NCBI GenBank assembly: GCA_044225675.1
Contig: JBGAIH010000016.1
Location: 50,072-114,071 of the forward strand
DNA: 64,000 nt
Direction: 5' to 3'
DNA from: JACMQX01 sp044225675
GTDB taxonomy: Bacteria > Pseudomonadota > Gammaproteobacteria > Burkholderiales > Burkholderiaceae_C
The position numbers and the translations under genes were made by a program. The notes under the pieces were generated by a model. It worked only from the letters and a program-made list of their open reading frames with translations. It searched no databases and was not told the DNA's origin. Position 1 is the first letter of the stretch, and each line of letters starts with the position of its first letter. Positions 1 through 9,307 of this stretch are shown here, piece after piece.

Positions 1-65
1 TTCATCGCCCCGCATCTGCGCGCCGCACGCGCCTTTTCTGCATTGTCCCGACCGGCTTGAGTCCC

Positions 66-809
66 ATGAACACGGCAGTTACCATCAATCCCATGCAACA
101 CCTTCTGATGATCGAAGACGACACGCGCCTGGCGCAGATGGTGGGCGAGTACCTCGGCCAGTCGGGGTTCCAGTTCCAGCATGCGGCCAACGCGCAGTCG
201 GGCCTGGCGATGGTGCAGGGCGAGAGCGCAGGCGCCGCGCCGCCCGACCTCGTCATCCTCGACCTGATGCTGCCCGACATGGACGGCCTGGAGGTGTGCC
301 GCCGCATCCGTGCCCTCGCCGGGCCGGCCGCCCAGGTGCCGGTGCTGATGCTCACCGCCAAGGGCGACCCGATGGACCGCATCATCGGTCTGGAGATCGG
401 CGCCGACGACTACCTGCCCAAGCCTTTCGAGCCCCGCGAACTCCTCGCGCGCATCCGCGCCATCCTGCGCCGCCGGGTCGAAGGCAGCACGCCCTCGGTC
501 AAGGTGATGCGTTTCGGCTCGCTCGAGATCGACAAGGACGCGCGCACCGTGACGGTGGGCGGCGAGGCGCGCGAGCTGACCTCCTACCAGTTCGACCTGC
601 TGGTCACGCTGGCCGAGCGCGCCGGCCGCGTGCTCACGCGCGACCAGATCATGGAGGCGGTGCGCGGCCGCGAACTCGAAGCCTTCGACCGCTCGATCGA
701 CGTGCACATGGGCCGCATCCGCGCGGCCATCGAGGCCGACCCCAAGAATCCCAAACGCATCCTCACCGTCCGCGGCGTGGGCTACGTCTTTGCCAAGCAG
801 CAGGACTGA
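66..809 (+). CDS. OmpR/PhoB-family response regulator
   Basis: Cytoplasmic transcriptional regulator of a two-component system, 247 residues from the ATG at 66. The receiver domain (about residues 10-128) has the acidic pair in IEDD, the phosphoacceptor Asp66 in VILDLMLPDMDG, the switch Thr in MLTAKG and Lys119 in YLPKPF. A winged-helix effector domain follows (about 150-243), ending in the usual RGVGYVF. The histidine kinase starts 9 bp after the stop, so the two are co-transcribed. A TTG at 57 and an ATG at 93 are alternative starts; the ATG at 93 would begin directly before the first beta strand. The domain order resembles RstA/OmpR, but the signal and targets cannot be read from the sequence. 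Confidence 0.93.
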   Translation: MNTAVTINPMQHLLMIEDDTRLAQMVGEYLGQSGFQFQHAANAQSGLAMVQGESAGAAPPDLVILDLMLPDMDGLEVCRRIRALAGPAAQVPVLMLTAKGDPMDRIIGLEIGADDYLPKPFEPRELLARIRAILRRRVEGSTPSVKVMRFGSLEIDKDARTVTVGGEARELTSYQFDLLVTLAERAGRVLTRDQIMEAVRGRELEAFDRSIDVHMGRIRAAIEADPKNPKRILTVRGVGYVFAKQQD

Positions 810-818
810 CGGGCGGCC

Positions 819-2006
819 ATGGCCTCCTGGCGCCTCCCCCGCTATCTGCCGATCTACGCCCGCCTCTGGCTGGCCGTGGTGCTGGCCGTGGCCGCGCTCA
901 CACTCGTGTTCGGCTGGCTCTGGCAGGCCAACGCCGAGCAGGTGCCGCCGCGCGAGGTGCTGATCCGCGACGAGGCCGGCCAGATCGTCGGCCAGGCGCT
1001 GGCGCGGCCGCTGCGCGTGCCGGGCCAGGGGATCGAATTCCAGGTGGCGATGACCGACGGCAGCTCGCTGTTCGTGCAGATCCCGCCGCGGCCGCGCCGT
1101 CCCGGAGATCCGCCGCCCCCGCGTCCCTGGCTGCGCGGCTCGGCTGGCCTGATGTGGATGCTCGGAATCGTGGCCGTGGCGGTGGCCATCGGCACCTGGC
1201 CGATCGTGCGGCGGCTGACCCAGCGCCTGGAGAACCTGCGGCGCGGCGTCGAGCGCTGGGGCGAGGGCGACCTGAGCGCGCGCGTGCCGGTGTCGGGCAC
1301 CGACGAGGTGGCCTTTCTGGCCCAGCGCTTCAACAAGGCGGCCGAGCGCATCGAGACGCTCGTCAAGTCGCACAAGTCGCTGCTGGCCAACGCCTCCCAT
1401 GAGCTGCGCTCGCCGCTGGCGCGCATCCGCATGGGCCTGGAGCTGATGGGCGAGCAGACCGCACCCGGGGCCCGCGCCGAGATCTCGCGCAACATCGGCG
1501 AGCTCGATCAGCTGATCGACGAAATCCTGCTGGCCAGCCGGCTCGACGCCAAAGAGGCCGACATGGGCACGGTCGAGACCGTCGACCTCACCGGGCTGGC
1601 CGCCGAGGAATGCGCGCGGCTCGACGCCGAGCTGCGCCTGGACGATGGCGCGCGCGCGGTGATGGTCGAAGGCGTGTCGCGCCTGCTGCGGCGGGTGATC
1701 CGCAACCTGCTGGAGAACGCCCGGCGCTACAGCCACGGCGAGATCGTCATGAACGTGCGCCGTGAAGGCCGGCGCGCGGTGCTCACGGTGGCCGACCGGG
1801 GCCCCGGCGTGCCGCCCGAGCTGCGCGAACGCATCTTCGAGCCCTTCTACCGGCTGCCTGGCGCCAGCGAACGCGAAGGCGGCGTCGGCCTCGGGCTGGC
1901 GCTGGTCCGGTCGATCACCCAGCGCCATGGCGGCAACGTGCGCTGCGAAGGGCGCGAAGGCGGCGGCGCCCGCTTCGTTGTCGAACTGCCCGCGATCGAC
2001 GCCTGA
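819..2006 (+). CDS. Membrane sensor histidine kinase
   Basis: Cognate sensor of the preceding regulator, 395 residues. One membrane helix lies at about 14-34, followed by a short periplasmic loop with a proline-rich patch (90-103), and a second helix at about 110-128. A HAMP linker runs to about 180. The dimerisation box has the phosphorylated His194 in NASHELRSPLARI. The ATPase domain shows the N box (NLLENARRYS), G1 (ADRGPGVP) and G2 (GVGLGLALV). The periplasmic part is only about 75 residues, as in RstB/CpxA-like kinases with small sensor domains. The ligand is unknown. Confidence 0.92.
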   Translation: MASWRLPRYLPIYARLWLAVVLAVAALTLVFGWLWQANAEQVPPREVLIRDEAGQIVGQALARPLRVPGQGIEFQVAMTDGSSLFVQIPPRPRRPGDPPPPRPWLRGSAGLMWMLGIVAVAVAIGTWPIVRRLTQRLENLRRGVERWGEGDLSARVPVSGTDEVAFLAQRFNKAAERIETLVKSHKSLLANASHELRSPLARIRMGLELMGEQTAPGARAEISRNIGELDQLIDEILLASRLDAKEADMGTVETVDLTGLAAEECARLDAELRLDDGARAVMVEGVSRLLRRVIRNLLENARRYSHGEIVMNVRREGRRAVLTVADRGPGVPPELRERIFEPFYRLPGASEREGGVGLGLALVRSITQRHGGNVRCEGREGGGARFVVELPAIDA

Positions 2007-2109
2007 GCCCGCGAGGCCCCAGCTGCGCGCGGCCACCCGAGGCTGACGCCTTGCGGACCAGCCGCAAATCCTTGTGTGGAAAATCACAAGGGACACAAAC
2101 TGTTTCAAA

Positions 2110-2298
2110 TGATTTTTGATTTCTCCCCCAATTGGGGGATGCTTTCCCTCGGGACGCAACTTACAGTCTCTTCCATCTGCTGTCACCACAACAAGGGCTT
2201 CTTCCAACAAATTCCATCGAGCCTCAATCAGGTTTTCAAGTCTCCCAACGACGTCCTTCCAAGGACTTTCACAGCCACCGCAAGGTGGCTGTTTTTTT
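2110..2298 (+). ncRNA. Candidate small RNA or structured trailer (approximate start)
   Basis: The 418-bp gap between the kinase and the next gene has no convincing ORF but is rich in structure. It holds a CCCCCAATTGGGGG palindrome near 2126-2139, a GTCCTT/AAGGAC hairpin near 2253-2266 and a strong intrinsic terminator ending at 2298. A terminator 265 bp past the kinase stop, with no gene between, suits either a long 3' trailer of the kinase mRNA or a free-standing small RNA. The 5' end given here is a guess. No known RNA family was recognised. Confidence 0.25.
2271..2298 (+). terminator. Strong rho-independent terminator
   Basis: Perfect 9-bp stem ACAGCCACC/GGTGGCTGT closed by a GCAA tetraloop and followed by seven T residues. 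It ends transcription from the two-component operon or from the candidate small RNA. Confidence 0.88.
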
Positions 2299-2424
2299 GG
2301 GTGCGGCGCTTTCGCGCATCGACCCCGGCGCGCTCGGCACCAGCACGGCGCCAGCACGGCGCGGCCAGCCTGCGTAAGATGCGGGCGCGGCATCCACGCC
2401 GCGTCGACACCCTGCGGAGCCTCC

Positions 2425-3045
2425 ATGCCAGACAGCACCCCCTCCACCGACACCGTCCGCCAGGGCTTTTCAGCCGGCGCCTCGGACCGCCTGCCCATGA
2501 TGGCTGCCGACGCCATGACGCCGCAGCAGCGCGCCGCCGCCGAGGAGCTGATCGCCGGTCCGCGCAAGGCGGTGTTCGGCCCCTTCATTCCGCTGCTGCG
2601 CAGCCCGGAGCTGATGAGCCGCGTCGGCAAGCTCGGCGAGTACCTGCGCTTTGACAGCGTGCTGGACGTGCGCACGCGCGAGCTGGCGACCTGCGTCGCC
2701 GCGCGCCACACCTCCAATCAGTTCGAGTGGCTCATGCACGTGCCCGCCGCGCTCAAGGCCGGCGTGCCGCAGTCGACCCTCGATGCGCTGGCCCAGGGTC
2801 GGCAGCCGCGTGATGCCAGCGAGGCCGATGCCGCCACCATTGCCTTCGCGACCGAACTGCTCACGCACCACGGCGTGAGCGACGTCACCTGGGCCGAGGC
2901 GCTGGCGCGCTTCGGCGAGCAGGGCGCGGTCGAGCTGACGGGGCTGATCGGCTACTTCGTGATGGTGTGCTGGGTGATGAACGTGGCCCGCACCGACACC
3001 CGCAACACCGGCGGCGCCGCGCCGCTGGCGGCGTTTCCGGCCTGA
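2425..3045 (+). CDS. Carboxymuconolactone decarboxylase-family protein
   Basis: Protein of 206 residues in the CMD/AhpD-like superfamily. The family region spans about 70-190, with the helix ELATCVAARHTSNQFEWLMH typical of carboxymuconolactone decarboxylase-like proteins. It has no CxxC pair, so it is unlikely to be a peroxidase of the AhpD type. Members of this single-domain group are small all-helical oligomeric enzymes of mostly unknown substrate. The gene stands alone between a terminator and a convergent LPS gene, so context does not help. The start at 2425 follows GGAG in the preceding 12 bases. Confidence 0.75.
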   Translation: MPDSTPSTDTVRQGFSAGASDRLPMMAADAMTPQQRAAAEELIAGPRKAVFGPFIPLLRSPELMSRVGKLGEYLRFDSVLDVRTRELATCVAARHTSNQFEWLMHVPAALKAGVPQSTLDALAQGRQPRDASEADAATIAFATELLTHHGVSDVTWAEALARFGEQGAVELTGLIGYFVMVCWVMNVARTDTRNTGGAAPLAAFPA

Positions 3046-3058
3046 GAGGTGGCGCCGT

Positions 3059-4126
3059 TCAGCCCCGCAGTGCCGCGTTGACGCGCTCAGGCGTCAGGTC
3101 GTTCAGGCAGCGCGTGTGCCCGAGCGGGCATTCGCGCTCGAAGCAGGGCGCACAGTCGAGCGGCGGCTGGTAGGCCGGATCGTCCTTGAGCCAGAGCACC
3201 CGCGCGCGCTCGTTGAGCGGCGGCGTATGGCGCGGGCTGGACGAGCCGAAGACTGCGGCCTGCTCGACGCCGAAGGCCGCTGCAACGTGCATCAGGCCCG
3301 AGTCGTTGCTCACCACGCAGCCCGCGCCGGCGATCAGCGCGAGCGCATCGGCCAGCGAGGTGCGGCCGGCCAGGTTCACCACGCCTTGGGGGGACGTTGC
3401 GGCGCCGGCAATCTCCGCGCACAGGTCCGCCTCCTTGGCCGACCCGAGCAACACCACCGGCTGCCCCAGCAGGCCGGCCAGCTGCGCGAAGTGCCGCGCC
3501 GGCCAGCGCTTGGCCGGCCCGAACTCGGCCCCCGGCGCCATGACCGCATAGCCACCCCGCACGAGACCCGGCTCGAGACCCGGTGTGGCACCGTGCGCGG
3601 CCAGCGCCGCATCGATCGCAGTGTCGGCCAGATGCAGTTGCGGACGGTCCGCAGCCACGCCAGGCTCGCCGCTCAGCGCCGAGTAGAACGCCACCATCGG
3701 CGGCTTGTGGCTCGGGTTCTTGAGGCGATGCGTCAGCAGGCCGACCCGCGCCTCGCCCAGGTAGCCCACGCGGCGCGGGATGCTGGCAAGAAAGGGCAGC
3801 AGGGCGCTCTTGAGCGAATTGGGCAGCACATAGGCGCTGTCGAAGCGCCCCGACAGCTCGCGCGCCAGGCTGCGCCGCGCCTTGAACTGCAGGCCGCCGT
3901 GGGTAAACGGGAACTCGATCACCTCGGCCACCTGCGGCATCGCGCGGTAGACCGGCGCCACCCAGGGCAGCGCGCCCACAGTCAGGCGCTCGCCGCGCGC
4001 ATGGAGCCTGCGCATCAGCGGCTCGGTCATGACCGCGTCGCCGATCCACTGCGGCGCGATCACGAGGGAGGCCGACGGCGACGTCCGCGAGGCCGCAGGC
4101 AGGACGGAGGAAGGCGCGGTCGCCAT
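3059..4126 (-). CDS. waaF: LPS heptosyltransferase II
   Basis: GT-B glycosyltransferase of family 9 (355 residues) that adds the second heptose to the inner core of lipopolysaccharide at the cytoplasmic face of the inner membrane. The N-terminal APQWIGDAVMTEPLMRRL region matches the WaaF/WaaC entry helix. The C-terminal half has the ADP-heptose binding stretch around VVSNDSGLMHVAAAFG. The cysteine-rich C-terminus (CAPCFERECPLGHTRCL) is common in betaproteobacterial WaaF. I chose the ATG at 4126; the upstream in-frame ATG at 4165 would overlap the neighbouring zinc-finger gene. The gene is the last of a minus-strand run after ilvE. Confidence 0.9.
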   Translation of the reverse strand: MATAPSSVLPAASRTSPSASLVIAPQWIGDAVMTEPLMRRLHARGERLTVGALPWVAPVYRAMPQVAEVIEFPFTHGGLQFKARRSLARELSGRFDSAYVLPNSLKSALLPFLASIPRRVGYLGEARVGLLTHRLKNPSHKPPMVAFYSALSGEPGVAADRPQLHLADTAIDAALAAHGATPGLEPGLVRGGYAVMAPGAEFGPAKRWPARHFAQLAGLLGQPVVLLGSAKEADLCAEIAGAATSPQGVVNLAGRTSLADALALIAGAGCVVSNDSGLMHVAAAFGVEQAAVFGSSSPRHTPPLNERARVLWLKDDPAYQPPLDCAPCFERECPLGHTRCLNDLTPERVNAALRG

Positions 4127-4151
4127 GGCCGGCGGCAGCGGACGCCCGGGC

Positions 4152-4358
4152 TCAGTGGGCCGCACCGAAGTGCTCGCCCTCCTTGAGCTTGTACACCGTG
4201 CCGCAATACGGGCACTTGGCCTGGCCCTTGCCCGCGACGTCCAGATAGACCTTGGGGTGGCTGTTCCACAGCTTCATGTCGGCCTGCGGGTTCGGACAGA
4301 ACACGCCGCCCTGCGAGTTGAGGTCCCGGGCCAGGAGTTCGACGACAGCTTTGCTCAT
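4152..4358 (-). CDS. Zinc-finger domain protein (NDUFS6/zf-CHCC type)
   Basis: Small protein of 68 residues with the CHCC zinc-binding set Cys21, His34, Cys49 and Cys52 (CPNP, NSHPKVYLD, KCPYCG). This is the zf-CHCC family also seen in the mitochondrial complex I subunit NDUFS6; the role of the bacterial proteins is not settled. It lies between ilvE (2 bp away) and waaF, an arrangement I recall from other Burkholderiales, which suggests co-transcription rather than a shared pathway. Confidence 0.85.
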   Translation of the reverse strand: MSKAVVELLARDLNSQGGVFCPNPQADMKLWNSHPKVYLDVAGKGQAKCPYCGTVYKLKEGEHFGAAH

Positions 4359-4360
4359 GA

Positions 4361-5299
4361 TCAGACCTTTGCGAGCCAGTGGGCGTACTTGGGATTGCGG
4401 CCGTTGACGATGTCGAAGAAGGCGCTCTGGATCTTCTCGGTGACCGGGCCGCGCGATCCGCTGCCCAGCTCCACGCGGTCGAGCTCGCGGATCGGCGTGA
4501 CTTCGGCGGCCGTGCCGGTGAAGAAGGCCTCGTCGGCGATGTAGATTTCGTCGCGCGTGATGCGCTTTTGCACCAGCTCGATGCCAAGATCCTGGCAGAT
4601 GTGCATCACGGTGTTGCGGGTGATGCCGTTGAGCGCGCCGGCCGACAGGTCGGGCGTGTAGACCACGCCGTTCTTGACCACGAACACGTTCTCGCCGGCG
4701 CCCTCGCTCACGAAGCCCGAGGCGTCGAGCAGCAGGGCCTCGTCGTAGCCGTCATCGAGCGCTTCCATGTTGGCGAGGATCGAGTTGCTGTAGTTGCTGA
4801 CCGCCTTGGCCTGCGTCATGGTGATGTTGACGTGATGGCGGGTGTAGCTGGAGGTCTTGACGCGGATGCCGCGCTTCATGCCTTCCTCGCCGAGGTAGGC
4901 ACCCCAGGCCCAGGCCGCGATCATCAGGTGGATGGTGTTGCCCTTGGGGCTGACGCCGAGCTTCTGCGAGCCGATCCAGGTGAGCGGGCGGATGTAGCAG
5001 GACTCCAGCTTGTTCTCGCGCACCACCGCCTTGTGGGCGGCGTTGACCTCGTCCTTGGTGAAGGGGATCTTCATGCGCAGGATCTTGGCGCTGTTGAACA
5101 GGCGGTCGGTGTGCTCCTCCAGCCGGAAGATCGCGGTCCCGCCGGCCGTGTTGTAGGCACGCAGCCCCTCGAACGCGCCGCAGCCGTAGTGCAGGGTGTG
5201 GGTGAGGACGTGGATCTTGGCGTCGCGCCAGTCGACCATCTGGCCGTCCATCCAGATCTTGCCGTCGCGGTCGGCCATCGAGGGAACTGTTGGGCTCAT
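4361..5299 (-). CDS. ilvE: Branched-chain amino acid aminotransferase
   Basis: PLP enzyme of fold type IV (312 residues) that transfers the amino group between glutamate and the 2-keto acids of valine, leucine and isoleucine. The PLP lysine is Lys165 in QAKAVSNYSNS. Other family marks are the N-terminal WRDAKIHVLTHTLHYG, GAFEGLRAY, and the cofactor-phosphate stretch near GITRNTVMHI. Length is normal for the IlvE group-I type. The start at 5299 is preceded by AGGACA. Confidence 0.95.
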   Translation of the reverse strand: MSPTVPSMADRDGKIWMDGQMVDWRDAKIHVLTHTLHYGCGAFEGLRAYNTAGGTAIFRLEEHTDRLFNSAKILRMKIPFTKDEVNAAHKAVVRENKLESCYIRPLTWIGSQKLGVSPKGNTIHLMIAAWAWGAYLGEEGMKRGIRVKTSSYTRHHVNITMTQAKAVSNYSNSILANMEALDDGYDEALLLDASGFVSEGAGENVFVVKNGVVYTPDLSAGALNGITRNTVMHICQDLGIELVQKRITRDEIYIADEAFFTGTAAEVTPIRELDRVELGSGSRGPVTEKIQSAFFDIVNGRNPKYAHWLAKV

Positions 5300-5359
5300 G
5301 GGGAGGTGTCCTTGGGTGGCGCGCGCAGCGCCCCGGGTGGGGTGGAGAAAACCGGGATT

Positions 5360-5833
5360 TTACGGGGCCGGCGGGTCCTGCGCCGGCGCGGCAGCCGCCG
5401 CGGATGAGGCGGCAGGCGTCACCTCGTCGGGCGGCGAATCCTGGGGGGCGGGGCGCACCAGGTCCCACCGGACCAGCTTGCCGTTCATGAACTCGCAGGT
5501 CACGTGGGAGTCGGTGCCGTCGGTCCAGCGGTAGATCTCGGGCTGGGTGTCCTTGGGCGACTGCAGCGCACCGAGCGCGCGCGTCATGGCGATCACGTGC
5601 AGCAGCGTCGCGCCGGGCTTGAGCTTGGCGTTGAGCATCACCGCGCTGCCGACATGGCCGATCGGCCGTTCCTTCGCGCGCTCCAGCACCTTGACCATGC
5701 GGGTGAAGTTGAGCATCACCCACATGACGATGCCGCCGCTCACCAGGGCCACGCCGGGCCAGCCATAGCCGCGATAGGCCGCGACGACGAGGAGCACCCC
5801 GGCGACGGGAACAATGACTTTCATGAATTTCAT
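5360..5833 (-). CDS. Conserved hypothetical membrane-anchored protein
   Basis: Protein of 157 residues of unknown function. The N-terminus has one or two hydrophobic segments (about 5-45), then a soluble domain to about 130 with the stretch PEIYRWTDGTDSHVTCEF, and an Ala/Pro-rich tail. A signal anchor with a cytoplasmic or periplasmic domain is likely. The genes on both sides (radA and ilvE) face the same way, so it could sit in one transcript with them. No catalytic motif is visible. Confidence 0.65.
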   Translation of the reverse strand: MKFMKVIVPVAGVLLVVAAYRGYGWPGVALVSGGIVMWVMLNFTRMVKVLERAKERPIGHVGSAVMLNAKLKPGATLLHVIAMTRALGALQSPKDTQPEIYRWTDGTDSHVTCEFMNGKLVRWDLVRPAPQDSPPDEVTPAASSAAAAAPAQDPPAP

Positions 5834-5922
5834 GCCGCTATTGTCGCCGCCTCGCCCGGCCTGTTGACACGCCGGCCCGGGGCCGGGCCCGCCGCGCCGC
5901 CCGAAGGCGCCCTGCGCCGCGC

Positions 5923-7299
<1,377 letters not shown>

Positions 7300-7418
7300 G
7301 GGCGCCGACTATAGGCGACCCGCCGCAACCGCCCGGCGCAGTCACCCGGCGCAGGGGGGCCGTCACGATTCCAAGGGTTAGTCCCGATCCGCGAACGACC
7401 CCCGGGGGCGCCCGCATC

Positions 7419-7434
7419 ATTTAACATGTTAAAT
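7419..7434. promoter_or_regulatory. Palindromic operator upstream of hpaR
   Basis: ATTTAACATGTTAAAT is a perfect 16-bp palindrome ending 7 bp before the hpaR start codon. AT-rich palindromes of this size are the usual targets of MarR-family dimers. Its position suggests that HpaR represses its own transcript, and perhaps the whole hpa operon, until the aromatic inducer binds. This is inferred from position and symmetry only. Confidence 0.7.
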
Positions 7435-7441
7435 AACAAGC

Positions 7442-7873
7442 ATGGTCACGCCCTTCGTCCACCGCAACCTGCCCCGCCTGCTGCTGCAGGCGCGCGAAGC
7501 CGTCATGGCGCACACCCGTCCGGGCCTGCGCGACTGCGGCCTGTCGGACCAGCAGTGGCGCGTGCTGCGGGTGCTGGGCGAGCACGGCACGGTGGAAACC
7601 GGCCGTGTCGCGCGCGAGGCCTTCATCCTCGGCCCCAGCCTCACGGGTGTCCTGAACCGCATGGAGCGCGACGGGCTGATCCGCCGCGAGCGCGATCCGG
7701 CCGACCAGCGCCGCACCGTCGTGCAGGCCACGGCGCGCGGCCGCCGGCTGGTGGACAAGCTCTCGTGCACGATCGAGGCGCACTATGAATTCCTCGAGAA
7801 GTCGCTGGGCAAGGCCAAACTCGGGCAGCTCTACACGCTGCTCGACGAACTGATCGAACTGGAGGCGCCCTGA
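7442..7873 (+). CDS. hpaR: MarR-family regulator of homoprotocatechuate catabolism
   Basis: Winged-helix MarR-type regulator of 143 residues. The DNA-recognition region lies around REAFILGPSLTGVLNRMERDGLIRRERDPADQRR (residues about 60-95), including the DxRxx wing. Known HpaR proteins repress the homoprotocatechuate meta-cleavage operon and are released by 4-hydroxyphenylacetate or its 3-hydroxy derivative. The gene heads the operon 31 bp before hpaG1, and a 16-bp palindrome lies directly upstream. Confidence 0.9.
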   Translation: MVTPFVHRNLPRLLLQAREAVMAHTRPGLRDCGLSDQQWRVLRVLGEHGTVETGRVAREAFILGPSLTGVLNRMERDGLIRRERDPADQRRTVVQATARGRRLVDKLSCTIEAHYEFLEKSLGKAKLGQLYTLLDELIELEAP

Positions 7874-7904
7874 ATGCGGCGCCGCACTGCACCAAGGATG
7901 GCCG

Positions 7905-8564
7905 ATGACTGACTCCGCAACGCGCGCGGCGGCGACCCCGGGCTTCATGCCCGAGGGCAACGTCTACGGCACGCTTTTGAACTTCCACGCCGAGCGGCAG
8001 GCGCTGGCGCCGCAGATGCACCAGCCGCCCTACAAGGCGCCGCCCGTCGCGCCCGTGCTGTACATGAAGCCGGCCAACACCTGGAGCCCGGATGGCGCCG
8101 CCATTGCCGTGCCGGCGCAGGTGCCGCAGGTGGAGGTGGGCGCCACCGTCGCCATGGTGATGGCCGCGCCCGGCCAGCCGGGCGGCTGGGTGCTGATGAA
8201 CGACCTGTCGGTGCCGCATGCGAGCTTCTTCCGCCCGCCGGTGCGCTTCAAGTGCCTCGACGGCTTCCTGGGCGTGGGCAGTCAGTGCGTGCCGCTGGCG
8301 CAGCTGCCCGATGCGTCCCGCCTGCGCCTCGAAGTGCGCATCGACGGCGAGCTCAGGCAGGTGGTCGACTTCTCGCAGATGGTGCGAAGCGCCAGCGAAC
8401 TGCTGGCCGACGTCAGCGAGTTCATGACGCTGCGCACCGGCGACGTGCTGATGCTCGGCTGCGATGCCGGCCGCCCGCTGGCCCGCGTCGGCCAGCGCAT
8501 CGACATCACTGCGCCGGGCCTGGGCACGCTGACCCACACCCTCGTGGCGGAGGAGCCCGCATGA
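7905..8564 (+). CDS. hpaG1: HPC-degradation isomerase/decarboxylase, N-terminal-type subunit
   Basis: Fumarylacetoacetate hydrolase-fold protein (219 residues) corresponding to the N-terminal half of the bifunctional HpaG of enterobacteria. That enzyme decarboxylates 5-oxopent-3-ene-1,2,5-tricarboxylate and isomerises the product. Family marks include YGTLLNFHAE near the N-terminus and LYMKPANTW. Here the two halves are separate genes overlapping by 4 bp (ATGA), so tight translational coupling and equal amounts are expected. Which half carries the decarboxylase and which the isomerase activity cannot be told here. Confidence 0.87.
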   Translation: MTDSATRAAATPGFMPEGNVYGTLLNFHAERQALAPQMHQPPYKAPPVAPVLYMKPANTWSPDGAAIAVPAQVPQVEVGATVAMVMAAPGQPGGWVLMNDLSVPHASFFRPPVRFKCLDGFLGVGSQCVPLAQLPDASRLRLEVRIDGELRQVVDFSQMVRSASELLADVSEFMTLRTGDVLMLGCDAGRPLARVGQRIDITAPGLGTLTHTLVAEEPA

Positions 8565-9307
8565 AGCACGCCCGCGTCCTCTTCGAGCACATGATCTACC
8601 CGGCCACCGAGCAGGACGGCCAGCTCCTGCTGTGGGACGGGCGTCTGGTGGACTTCGACGCCGTGACCTGGCTGCCGCCGGTGGAGCCCACGCCGCGTCC
8701 GCGCACCATCCTCGCGCTCGGCCTGAACTACGCCGACCATGCCAGGGAGCTGGCGTTCAAGGCACCCGAGGAGCCGCTGGTGTTTCTCAAGGGCGAAGGC
8801 GCGCTCGCCGGCCACCGGCAGGTCACGCGCCGGCCTGCCGGCGTGGACTTCATGCATTACGAATGCGAGCTGACGGTCGTGATCGGCCGCACGGCACGCA
8901 AGGTGCGGCGCGACGATGCCTACGACTTCATCGCCGGCTACACGGTCGCCAACGACTACGCGATCCGCGACTACCTGGAGAACTGGTACCGGCCCAACCT
9001 GCGGGTGAAGAACCGCGACGGCGCCACCCCGCTCGGGCCGTGGCGCGTCGACACGGCCGACATCCCCGACCCGATGGCCCTGGCGCTTCGCACCACCGTC
9101 AACGGCACGCTCACGCAGTCGGGCCACACGCGCGACATGATCTTCGACGTGCCCTTCCTGATCGAATACTTCTCCAGCTTCATGACGCTGTCGCCGGGCG
9201 ACCTGATCCTCACCGGAACGCCCGACGGCGTGGTCGACTGCCGGCCGGGCGACGTCGTCGTCACCAGCATCGAGGGCATCGGCGACCTCGTCAACACCAT
9301 CGGATGA
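8561..9307 (+). CDS. hpaG2: HPC-degradation isomerase/decarboxylase, C-terminal-type subunit
   Basis: FAH-superfamily protein of 248 residues equivalent to the C-terminal half of HpaG. The divalent-metal ligands of the fold are visible: the two Glu of HYECELTVVIG and the Asp of TVANDYAIRDY. It also has the family motifs ILALGLNYADHA and LILTGTPDGV. The ATG overlaps the hpaG1 stop, and its own stop overlaps the hpaE start (ATGA), so the three genes form one coupled unit. Confidence 0.9.
   Translation: MKHARVLFEHMIYPATEQDGQLLLWDGRLVDFDAVTWLPPVEPTPRPRTILALGLNYADHARELAFKAPEEPLVFLKGEGALAGHRQVTRRPAGVDFMHYECELTVVIGRTARKVRRDDAYDFIAGYTVANDYAIRDYLENWYRPNLRVKNRDGATPLGPWRVDTADIPDPMALALRTTVNGTLTQSGHTRDMIFDVPFLIEYFSSFMTLSPGDLILTGTPDGVVDCRPGDVVVTSIEGIGDLVNTIG

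Noticed and set aside
5870..5900. GC palindrome after radA as a terminator
   Set aside because: No T tract on either strand; GC-rich symmetry is expected by chance in this DNA.
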